From the NCBI GenBank assembly GCA_002418055.1, contig DIDI01000003.1:1-7360 (forward strand): a stretch of 7,360 nucleotides of DNA, in the 5' to 3' direction. How positions within the stretch are numbered: the stretch's first letter is position 1; every line of letters starts with the position of its first letter. The notes under the pieces are model-generated. The model made no database searches. It saw only the letters and a list, made by a program, of their open reading frames with translations, and was not told the origin of the DNA. Positions 1 to 5,353 of this stretch are shown here, piece by piece. A program made the translations under genes and the position numbers. This DNA is from Lactobacillus sp. UBA5804 (GTDB lineage: Bacteria > Bacillota > Bacilli > Lactobacillales > Lactobacillaceae).

Positions 1-216
1 ATCATTGGGGCTATTGCCGGACTTATTACGAGTAGAGGTAAATCAATGGGCTGGATTGCCAACATCATTGCTGGTCTGATCGGATCATCAATTGGTGAAG
101 CTATCTTCGGTCATTGGGGTCCATCGCTAGCTGGGATGGCACTCATTCCGTCAATTGTCGGTGCCGTGATTTTAGTTGCGGTCGTTTCATTCTTCTTCGG
201 TAGAAGTAAGGATTAG
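1..216 (+). CDS. GlsB/YeaQ/YmgE-family small membrane protein (5' truncated)
   Basis: Frame 1 is open from the first base to a TAG at 214-216, giving 71 visible residues; the start lies outside the window and perhaps 10-15 residues are missing. The protein is almost entirely hydrophobic and glycine rich, with membrane segments at about visible residues 1-9, 17-37 and 47-67. It keeps the family pattern GAIAGLI, then GKSMGW, a glycine-rich second helix GLIGSSIGEAIFGHWG, and a third helix ending FFFGRSKD. This family (once called transglycosylase-associated) consists of short three-span inner-membrane proteins that are induced by general or envelope stress; their molecular activity is not established. 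The stop codon merges into the ribosome binding site of the next small gene (TAGGGAGGT), so the two are probably co-transcribed and end at the terminator near 388-418. Confidence 0.88.
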   Translation: MIGAIAGLITSRGKSMGWIANIIAGLIGSSIGEAIFGHWGPSLAGMALIPSIVGAVILVAVVSFFFGRSKD

Positions 217-228
217 GGAGGTTCTCTC

Positions 229-369
229 ATGACAGTCGTTAAATCAGTTTTGAAGTTAATGGTTGCCAGTACGTTAATTGTCACTGGTGTGGTCGTTGCT
301 GGTACGGTGTTAGCCGCTAAAGGAATTGACAAAGCGGGTGACGACTTACAAACTAAAATAGAAGAATAA
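229..369 (+). CDS. 46-residue single-span membrane peptide
   Basis: ATG at 229 is preceded by a strong site, GGGAGGT (216-222), at good spacing, and the frame stays open to TAA at 367-369. The 46-residue product has a short basic N-terminus (MTVVKSVLKL), one hydrophobic stretch at about residues 9-30, and a charged tail rich in Lys, Asp and Glu (residues 31-46, ending QTKIEE). The hydrophobic stretch could be a single anchor or, less likely, a signal peptide, since VLAA followed by K resembles a weak cleavage site. I do not recognise a named family. It begins 12 bases after the stop of the GlsB-like gene and directly precedes a terminator, so it is the last gene of a two-gene or longer stress-type operon. 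A role as a small partner of the GlsB-like protein is only a guess from position. Confidence 0.7.
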   Translation: MTVVKSVLKLMVASTLIVTGVVVAGTVLAAKGIDKAGDDLQTKIEE

Positions 370-380
370 GAATTGATATC

Positions 381-393
381 AACAAGACCACTT
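381..393 (+). repeat. 13-bp direct repeat, left copy (cassette boundary candidate)
   Basis: AACAAGACCACTT is identical to 3836-3848. This copy contains the outer left arm of the terminator stem. The likeness continues more loosely afterwards (GGCGTAAGCT here, GCGCAAGTC there). The two copies lie just outside the four methyltransferase/nuclease genes, as expected of a target duplication or recombination scar. A shared terminator motif is the alternative. Confidence 0.55.
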
Positions 394-418
394 TGGCGTA
401 AGCTAAGGTGGCTTTTTT
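388..418 (+). terminator. Intrinsic terminator of the GlsB-like operon
   Basis: CCACTTTGGC (388-397) pairs with GCTAAGGTGG (402-411) over ten positions, two of them G-T wobbles. It is closed by a GTAA tetraloop and followed within one base by six T residues (413-418). It sits 18 bases after the small-gene stop and should end transcription before the restriction operon. Confidence 0.9.
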
Positions 419-448
419 GATATTAGCAGTTTAAAATTAACCCATAAT
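417..448 (+). promoter_or_regulatory. Candidate promoter of the restriction operon
   Basis: CATAAT (443-448) matches five of six -10 positions, and TTGATA (417-422) would be a fair -35, but the spacer is 20 bases, longer than the usual 17. Transcription would start near 455, which leaves a leader of about 30 bases and agrees with translation starting at 487. The -35 candidate overlaps the T-tract of the preceding terminator. Confidence 0.35.
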
Positions 449-468
449 GGTTTTTTATGAGAGCTAGT

Positions 469-475
469 GAAAGGA
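469..475 (+). promoter_or_regulatory. Ribosome binding site deciding the dpnM start
   Basis: GAAAGGA lies 11 bases before ATG 487. No comparable purine-rich site precedes the in-frame ATG at 457, whose upstream sequence is TTTTTT. This supports the shorter 285-residue protein. Confidence 0.6.
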
Positions 476-486
476 CAGTGCCTAGC

Positions 487-1344
487 ATGCTAAAAACATT
501 TACAAAGACACCACACTTAAAACCAGTCACTAAATGGGTAGGGGGAAAAAGGCAGTTATTAAAAGAATTAACTGCGCTACTTCCAGCTGAGTATAATAGA
601 TACTTTGAACCCTTTGTTGGAGGAGGTGCATTATTGTTTGATTTAGCACCTCAAACTGCGGTTATTAATGATTTAAACCCTGAGCTCATGAATCTATACC
701 AGGTGATTAAAGATACCCCGGATCAGTTAATTGCCTGCTTAGAACAACATCAGCTTCATAATTCAAAAGATTATTATTTAGAATTGAGATCAGCTGATCG
801 TGATGGTCGGATCGATCAATTTTCGATGGTGGAACGTGCTGCTCGTTTTGTTTATATGTTGAAAGTTGATTTTAATGGGATTTATCGTGTGAATAGCAAG
901 GGGCAGTTTAATGTACCTTATGGTCGTTATGTGCACCCTAAAATTGCTGATCGCGAGAATATCATCACAGTGCATCAGTTTTTTAAGGAACAACAAATCA
1001 CCTTACTCAATAGTGATTTTGCGACTGCTTGCGAAACGGCAACAGCACATGATCTTGTTTATTTTGACCCACCCTATATTCCTTTGACTGAGACTGCTAA
1101 TTTTACTTCGTATACCAAAGATGGTTTTGGTATGGCTGATCAGCTACGACTGCGTGATCTGTTCTTTGATTTGAAACAACGAGGTGTCCAGGTTATGCTT
1201 AGCAATTCTGATACGCCGGTGACGAGGAAGCTTTATCAGAGCGCAACTATCCATACGGTTTCTGCTTCAAGGGCAATTAACTCAGTTGGATCCAAACGCG
1301 GCAAAGTTGGGGAGGTCATCATTACAAGCTATGACCACTCATAA
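487..1344 (+). CDS. dpnM: DpnII-type DNA adenine-N6 methyltransferase (GATC), class alpha
   Basis: Transfers a methyl group from S-adenosylmethionine to the adenine of GATC in duplex DNA, protecting the host from the co-encoded endonuclease. The 285-residue product has the D12/Dam class alpha layout: an N-terminal TKWVGGKRQLL (residues 15-25), the cofactor motif FEPFVGGGALLFDL (40-53), a central target-recognition region with KVDFNGIYRVNSKGQFNVPYG (126-146), and the catalytic DPPY (194-197). Length and motifs match pneumococcal M.DpnM (about 284 residues). I chose ATG 487 because GAAAGGA (469-475) lies 11 bases upstream and the N-terminus then matches the family. An in-frame ATG at 457 would add ten unrelated residues, follows only a T-run and lies almost at the predicted transcription start. 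The gene is first in a dpnM-dpnA-dpnB operon and overlaps dpnA by 14 bases. The gene holds ten GATC sites, four of them within 788-817. Confidence 0.93.
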   Translation: MLKTFTKTPHLKPVTKWVGGKRQLLKELTALLPAEYNRYFEPFVGGGALLFDLAPQTAVINDLNPELMNLYQVIKDTPDQLIACLEQHQLHNSKDYYLELRSADRDGRIDQFSMVERAARFVYMLKVDFNGIYRVNSKGQFNVPYGRYVHPKIADRENIITVHQFFKEQQITLLNSDFATACETATAHDLVYFDPPYIPLTETANFTSYTKDGFGMADQLRLRDLFFDLKQRGVQVMLSNSDTPVTRKLYQSATIHTVSASRAINSVGSKRGKVGEVIITSYDHS

Positions 1345-2110
1345 ATACTTTAAAGACAGTTTTGCGACGCTTATCCATGGGGATGCTTTTGAATATTTAG
1401 ATACCATCGCAGATGGGACTGTTGATATGGTCGTTACTGATCCACCATATTTTCTGAGTCACAATGGTATTTCCAACCATGCAGGCAAGATGGTCAGTGT
1501 GAATAAAGGAGACTGGGATTCGGCTAAAGCCTCAGATGCAGAGGCGTTTTACGACCGTTTTATTGTAGCAGTGGATCGCATTTTAAAGCCTGATGGCACA
1601 TTATGGATTTTTGGTACGATGCATAACATCTATACGATTGGTTACTTGCTTCAAAAGCATCATTTTAAATTGCTGAATAATGTAACTTGGCAAAAATCAA
1701 ATCCGGTTCCCAATCTAAGTTGCCGGATGTTTACCCATTCAACAGAAACAATTTTATGGGCGAAACGTGAAAAGGGTAAACAACAATTTAATTATCATCA
1801 GATGAAAGCTTTAAATGGTGATCGGCAAATGAAAGATGTTTGGACGACGGCCAGTGTCTCTAAGAGTGAAAAAAGGTTTGGCAAGCATCCAACTCAAAAG
1901 CCACTTAGTGTCTTAATGCGAATTTTGCAGAGTAGCAGTACAGCTGAGATGACAGTTGTAGATCCATTTGTGGGTACTGGAACGACCCTTGTTGCTGCTA
2001 AGCGACTTGGTGTGAAGGCCATTGGTGTTGATAGCAATTCGGATTATTTGGAAATTGCACGGCAACGCCTTGTTGATTTTGAAAACGAAAAGATTGGGAA
2101 AATTAAATGA
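1331..2110 (+). CDS. dpnA: DpnA-type second DNA adenine methyltransferase, class beta
   Basis: The second methyltransferase of DpnII-type systems. In Streptococcus pneumoniae, DpnA methylates GATC in single-stranded DNA and protects incoming transforming DNA from DpnII; the same activity is inferred here from close motif similarity. The 259-residue product shows class beta order: catalytic TDPPYFLS first (residues 36-43), then VNKGDWD (57-63), NNVTWQKSNPVPNLSCR (116-132), HSTETILWA (136-144), GKHPTQKP (184-191) and finally the cofactor motif DPFVGTGTT (211-219). ATG 1331 is preferred over the in-frame TTG at 1286, which has no binding site. The best site, GGGGAGGT (1309-1316), is 14 bases from ATG 1331, so initiation may be modest. 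The gene starts inside the end of dpnM and ends in an ATGA overlap with dpnB. Confidence 0.92.
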   Translation: MTTHKYFKDSFATLIHGDAFEYLDTIADGTVDMVVTDPPYFLSHNGISNHAGKMVSVNKGDWDSAKASDAEAFYDRFIVAVDRILKPDGTLWIFGTMHNIYTIGYLLQKHHFKLLNNVTWQKSNPVPNLSCRMFTHSTETILWAKREKGKQQFNYHQMKALNGDRQMKDVWTTASVSKSEKRFGKHPTQKPLSVLMRILQSSSTAEMTVVDPFVGTGTTLVAAKRLGVKAIGVDSNSDYLEIARQRLVDFENEKIGKIK

Positions 2111-3054
2111 ACTTTAAAGAATATATGAGCCATCAGGCACATGATAAATTTGACTATTTTATGGAAACTAGAACGCTTACGAACCGGACGGCTACTTACT
2201 GGGTCAATTGGGATAAAGTGACGAAGCTTACCCGTAGTCTTGAAGTGGCGCTCAATACCTTAAATTATTTGGTGGGGAAGAAAGATATTCGGTCAGAAGC
2301 AAAAAAGTTATTCATTCAACAGCCTGATTTAATTAAAGTTATCCCCACTCTGTTGGCCACGCGAGAAAAAGATTTAGCGTTACTTGATATTGATGCACAA
2401 GGTAAGATGCTAGAGACTCAAATTGATTTTAGTCAGGCTAATATTAAGCACTTGGATTCATATTTAGACTTTATGGAAAAAACTGGACTGCTGAGATTTT
2501 TAAGCGAGGATTTGAAACAATCTTTAGTTGATTATGTTTATGGCGTCCAAGTTGGCTTAGACTCAAATGGCCGTAAAAATCGCAGTGGTACGCAGAATGA
2601 AGAGATTCTGTCATTATATTTGGATAAAATAAAACAGCGGCACCCGGAACTAGAGACAGCTACCCAAGTCACTAATCAAGTGATTGAGTCGCGTTGGCAG
2701 ATACATATCCCTCCTAAGCAAGGTGCTGCAAAAGTTGGCGGTAGGCGCTATGATGGTGCTATTTATTCGCATAAAACAGGTAACGTCACGATTATTGAAA
2801 CCAATTTTTATGGTGGTGGCGGTTCAAAATTAAAGGCCGTTGCTGGCGAGTTTAGTGATTTGTATGCTGAGGATTTAAAGCCACTTCCCAATGTTGGCTT
2901 CGTTTGGATTAGTGATGGCTGTGGTTGGGATACTGCCAAAAATCCTTTAAGTGAGGCGTTTGAGATTATACCAAACATCTTTAACCTAAAGATGCTGCGT
3001 GGTGGTTTTCTTGAGGATTTGGTTTGTGCTTCGATGACATCAGAATTATCCTGA
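2107..3054 (+). CDS. dpnB: DpnII/MboI-type restriction endonuclease (GATC)
   Basis: Cuts duplex DNA at unmethylated GATC sites, completing the restriction-modification system. The 315-residue product is slightly longer than R.DpnII (about 290). It shares the family block VDYVYGVQVGLDSNGRKNRSG (residues 141-161; compare VDYVTGVEVGMDTNGRKNRTG in R.DpnII as I recall it) and the C-terminal FVWISDGCGW (265-274). The likely PD-(D/E)xK-type catalytic core is RRYDGAIY (213-220) followed by TIIETNFYGGGGSKL (228-242), with Asp216, Glu231 and, in place of the usual Lys, Asn233; the family also has E-V/T-N-F-Y here. The start ATG overlaps the dpnA stop (ATGA), and no good Shine-Dalgarno sequence is present, only GGGA within GATTGGGAAAA, so translation probably depends on coupling to dpnA. 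The gene contains no GATC sites at all. Its last 9 bases overlap the convergent methyltransferase gene. Confidence 0.92.
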   Translation: MNFKEYMSHQAHDKFDYFMETRTLTNRTATYWVNWDKVTKLTRSLEVALNTLNYLVGKKDIRSEAKKLFIQQPDLIKVIPTLLATREKDLALLDIDAQGKMLETQIDFSQANIKHLDSYLDFMEKTGLLRFLSEDLKQSLVDYVYGVQVGLDSNGRKNRSGTQNEEILSLYLDKIKQRHPELETATQVTNQVIESRWQIHIPPKQGAAKVGGRRYDGAIYSHKTGNVTIIETNFYGGGGSKLKAVAGEFSDLYAEDLKPLPNVGFVWISDGCGWDTAKNPLSEAFEIIPNIFNLKMLRGGFLEDLVCASMTSELS

Positions 3055-3759
3055 TTTTTTAAAAATAAAGATATATTCGTGTGCTAATAACAGAAATGGG
3101 AGGGTTTTGCCTTGCCATTTTTTGCTGCCACGACAATTATGTTGTTCTTTGATAATGATTTCTTTTAATTCAAAGCCGACGCCTTGAAAAGCCTGCATTA
3201 ATTCAAATCCGAGCGGATAGAGTCGACGATTTTTCCGAACGTCGCCAATCATCATGGCACAAAACTTGTTGGCTTTTAAGATGCGGTAAGATTCACTTGC
3301 TATTTGGGGTAGTTGTCTCATAAAGGCCTGTGGATCAAGCTGAGATAGATCCTGAGCAATACCCTTACTATATTTAATAATATTGGCGTAAGGAGGATGA
3401 CTACAGATAAAATCAATCGCTTGATTGGGAATAAAGTCTAACTGGCACGCATCTCCCTTGTGTAAATATATCTTTGTTTGGCTAGGCGATTGAAAGTTTA
3501 ACTTGGCCTTGGTAATTGCAATCGCTTTTGGGTTGATATCGACTCCAATGACAGTTCGACCGGCAAGTTGTGCCTCGATGAGTGTAGTACCACTTCCCAT
3601 AAACTGATCTAGCACCAGATCGTTTGTTTTAGAATATCGTGCAATCAAGTTGCGCGGAACATGGGGGGACCAATTACCACGGTATTTAGAATTATGAGTT
3701 GCCCAGTTACCATGATCAGGAAATGACCAAATTGTGTTTTGTTGTAAATGATAGTTCAT
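3046..3759 (-). CDS. Putative DNA N4-cytosine/N6-adenine methyltransferase, orphan, target unknown
   Basis: A 237-residue S-adenosylmethionine-dependent DNA amino-methyltransferase unlike dpnM and dpnA. In order: an N-terminal TIWSFPDHGNWATH (residues 9-22) and KYRGNWSPHVPRNLIARYS (25-43), the cofactor motif VLDQFMGSGTTLIEA (49-63, Gln where DPFxGSGTT is usual), the acidic IGVDINP (71-77), the catalytic CSHPPYANIIKYS (119-131), and a C-terminal HEYIFIFKK (227-235). The cofactor motif precedes the catalytic motif and there is little room for a large target domain between them. HPPY instead of (D/N/S)PPY recurs, as I recall, in this family of bacterial and archaeal enzymes. Start ATG has a strong GGAGGT site 5 bases upstream. 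The stop, TAA, lies inside dpnB. There is no cognate endonuclease in the window, so it may be an orphan, an accessory part of the DpnII cassette, or the remnant of another system. Base acceptor and recognition site cannot be inferred. Confidence 0.85.
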   Translation of the reverse strand: MNYHLQQNTIWSFPDHGNWATHNSKYRGNWSPHVPRNLIARYSKTNDLVLDQFMGSGTTLIEAQLAGRTVIGVDINPKAIAITKAKLNFQSPSQTKIYLHKGDACQLDFIPNQAIDFICSHPPYANIIKYSKGIAQDLSQLDPQAFMRQLPQIASESYRILKANKFCAMMIGDVRKNRRLYPLGFELMQAFQGVGFELKEIIIKEQHNCRGSKKWQGKTLPFLLLAHEYIFIFKKSG

Positions 3760-3811
3760 TAGAAACCTCCTACTGAACTATACGCAATCACTTGAGTTTT
3801 CCGGCTACAAG

Positions 3812-3840
3812 ATTTAATTGACACTTTAAACACCAAACAA
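3812..3840 (-). promoter_or_regulatory. Weak promoter candidate for the minus-strand methyltransferase
   Basis: Read on the minus strand, TTGTTT (3835-3840) and TTAAAT (3812-3817) are separated by 17 bases and would start transcription about 45 bases before the ATG. Both hexamers are imperfect (three and four of six matches). It is the best arrangement I found in the intergenic stretch. Confidence 0.3.
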
Positions 3841-3848
3841 GACCACTT
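3836..3848 (+). repeat. 13-bp direct repeat, right copy (cassette boundary candidate)
   Basis: AACAAGACCACTT is identical to 381-393 in the host terminator. Here it is not followed by a matching right arm or T-tract, so it cannot work as that terminator and looks like a partial copy. It lies between the minus-strand methyltransferase and the transporter promoter. Confidence 0.55.
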
Positions 3849-3856
3849 GCGCAAGT
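3845..3856. repeat. 12-bp perfect palindrome ACTTGCGCAAGT
   Basis: A perfect 12-bp palindrome overlaps the last four bases of the right direct-repeat copy and lies 5 bases before the transporter -35. It could be a dimeric repressor site shared by the divergent methyltransferase and transporter genes, or a by-product of how the repeat copy decayed. There is no T-tract, so it is not a terminator. Confidence 0.4.
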
Positions 3857-3860
3857 CATA

Positions 3861-3889
3861 TTGTTATTCTCTTATTAAGTCATCATAAT
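3861..3889 (+). promoter_or_regulatory. Promoter of the MFS transporter
   Basis: TTGTTA (3861-3866) and CATAAT (3884-3889) are separated by exactly 17 bases, a good vegetative sigma-A-type pair (four and five of six matches). Transcription would start near 3896, giving a leader of about 60 bases before the ATG. Confidence 0.65.
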
Positions 3890-3892
3890 AAG
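3871..3892. promoter_or_regulatory. Operator candidate, inverted repeat over the transporter -10
   Basis: CTTATTA (3871-3877) and TAATAAG (3886-3892) form a perfect 7-bp inverted repeat with an 8-base spacer covering the -10 box at 3884-3889. A dimeric TetR- or MarR-type repressor bound here would block transcription, as is usual for efflux pumps. No regulator gene is present in the window, so the binding protein is unknown. Confidence 0.4.
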
Positions 3893-3955
3893 CTCATCAA
3901 GTCAGAACGAAGTGTCATCACGATAATTACAGTGATGCCTTAGTAGAGGAGTTTA

Positions 3956-5254
3956 ATGATGACCAGTCAAGCTGCGAGTACGCATACGGTAAAAATTAGT
4001 AATCAGGAATCAAATCGCCAAATTTTAAAGGATTTTAGCAGTAATTTATTAGGAAGCTTAAGTGGCGGGATGTTTTCCTTTGGGATGGGATTGATGTTAT
4101 TGCAGCAAACCCATCTGGCTATTAGTTTTGGGCTATCGACAATTATTGGACCCATTGTCCTGCTGCTCTTATTAGTGCCCATGGGGAACATTGTAGATCG
4201 TTATCCGCACAAGACGATTTTAATCATCAGTAATTTGGTGAGAATTGCTGGCCTGGCTGTTTTTGCATGGGCACTACCCCAATTTTCCGGTGTTGGTAAA
4301 TTAATCCCGGTGGTGCTTTACGCGATTGTGGATGCCGTGTCTGGCGACTTTAGCTCAACTACCTATTCATCTGCCGTTCACGAACTGGTTAATTCTGAAA
4401 AGATTCAACGTCTGAGTTCGTTAACTTCAACTGCTAGCTCAATTTCTTCGATCTTTTCACCGATGTTAGGGCTCACCTTATATACGTTAATGGGTTTTGA
4501 AATGTTTATTTTCATTGAAATGGCGTCATCGCTCATTTCGTTTGGGATTATGCTCAGCATGCATTTTCATTATGCGCCAGCAGCGCCTGTAGCAACTGCC
4601 AAACCGGGCCAATTAACAATGTTTAAAGCCGGCTTGCATTATATCAGCCAGCGGCCGCTTATTCGGGGGATTATCTTAGTCGCAGTCGGCCTCAACTTCT
4701 TGTTTACGGCGTTCACGGTGGGTGTGCCCTTTATCATTGCGACGACTTTGAAGCTTGGCAATGGTCCGATTAGTTATTTAGAAACAGCCATGTCAGTGGG
4801 AATTTTAATTGGTAGTGTCCTAATGAGCACGTGTGATCATGGCAAACATTTTCGGCTGCTGCTACTGGTGCCATTACTATTAGATGGTGTCTTAATGGCC
4901 AGCTTGGGTTTTGTGTTCTTATTGGGCAAGACGTTTTTCGTGATTAGCGTCTTAGGGGTCATTGTCATGGCACTAACTGGGCTTTCCGTCGTAATTCCTA
5001 ATATTGTGATGTCGGTTAAATTGCAACAGACGGTGCCAACCGAAATGCTGGGGCGTGTCAATTCAGCCATGATGACTGCTAATACTTTGGTCATGCCGGT
5101 GGGAATTCTCTTTTATACTGTCCTGTTTCAGAGTATTCAGGTGAATGCTTGGGTCTTTATTGTCAGCGGTGTGTTAGCAAGTACCTATCTCCTCATTCTC
5201 TGGCCCCGTTTGCAGCGCTGGATCGATGCTGATGCAGCAGCTATGGAAAAATAA
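3956..5254 (+). CDS. MFS transporter, DHA3-like drug efflux type
   Basis: A 432-residue integral membrane protein of the major facilitator superfamily, probably a proton-driven exporter. About twelve hydrophobic segments can be traced, at roughly residues 32-50, 58-78, 87-105, 116-132, 156-178, 182-202, 236-262, 273-292, 299-322, 327-352, 370-392 and 397-416, with a cytoplasmic linker near 203-230. The loop after the second segment has a motif A-like GNIVDRYPHKTILIISNLVR (77-96), and the loop before segment 11 reads QQTVPTEMLGRVNSAM (357-372), both typical of the MefA-like DHA3 group. The substrate cannot be deduced. SD AGAGGAG (3945-3951) precedes two adjacent ATGs; the second (3959) is better spaced (7 bases) than the first (4 bases), so the true protein may be one residue shorter. 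It stands alone with its own promoter. I see no convincing terminator after it. Confidence 0.9.
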   Translation: MMTSQAASTHTVKISNQESNRQILKDFSSNLLGSLSGGMFSFGMGLMLLQQTHLAISFGLSTIIGPIVLLLLLVPMGNIVDRYPHKTILIISNLVRIAGLAVFAWALPQFSGVGKLIPVVLYAIVDAVSGDFSSTTYSSAVHELVNSEKIQRLSSLTSTASSISSIFSPMLGLTLYTLMGFEMFIFIEMASSLISFGIMLSMHFHYAPAAPVATAKPGQLTMFKAGLHYISQRPLIRGIILVAVGLNFLFTAFTVGVPFIIATTLKLGNGPISYLETAMSVGILIGSVLMSTCDHGKHFRLLLLVPLLLDGVLMASLGFVFLLGKTFFVISVLGVIVMALTGLSVVIPNIVMSVKLQQTVPTEMLGRVNSAMMTANTLVMPVGILFYTVLFQSIQVNAWVFIVSGVLASTYLLILWPRLQRWIDADAAAMEK

Positions 5255-5289
5255 ATTTCATAGGTACGTCATTGGGATGACTGGCGGCT

Positions 5290-5318
5290 TTGCTGGCTTG
5301 TCTGAGGTAAAATAAAAT
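5290..5318 (+). promoter_or_regulatory. Promoter candidate of rpmE2
   Basis: TTGCTG (5290-5295) and TAAAAT (5313-5318) are separated by 17 bases; each matches the consensus at four or five positions. Transcription would begin near 5325, leaving a leader of about 80 bases. A second -10-like TATAAC (5368-5373) lies closer to the gene but lacks a reasonable -35. Confidence 0.5.
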
Positions 5319-5353
5319 TGCGTTTTAAGTGAAAGGGTGTTAAACTTTCTAAG

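Noticed and set aside
373..382. TTGATATCAA palindrome before the GlsB-operon terminator, with TTGATAT recurring at 417-423
   Set aside because: Short, AT-rich and placed outside any promoter with a downstream gene of its own; the recurrence looks incidental.
457..486. Longer dpnM form starting at ATG 457 with ten extra residues
   Set aside because: No ribosome binding site precedes it, it lies almost at the predicted transcription start, and the extra residues have no counterpart in DpnM.
790..996. Minus-strand open frame of 68 codons inside dpnM
   Set aside because: No ribosome binding site or recognisable protein; it lies wholly antisense to a well-supported gene.
1286..1330. Longer dpnA form starting at TTG 1286
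   Set aside because: The added 15 residues are simply the dpnM sequence read in another frame, there is no binding site, and family members begin near ATG 1331.
3056..3065. TTTTTAAAAA between the convergent genes as a bidirectional terminator
   Set aside because: An all-AT palindrome with no GC stem would not be a stable intrinsic terminator.
3916..3937. CATCAC/GTGATG inverted repeat in the MFS leader as a riboswitch or attenuator
   Set aside because: Only six pairs with a ten-base loop, no terminator partner and no known riboswitch core; probably incidental.
4837..5094. Minus-strand open frame of 85 codons inside the MFS gene
   Set aside because: Low-complexity Ser/Thr/Pro/Lys-rich translation typical of the antisense of a hydrophobic protein; no start signals.
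5268..5281. Hairpin GTCAT-TGGG-ATGAC after the MFS gene as a terminator
   Set aside because: The stem is only five pairs and no T-tract follows.
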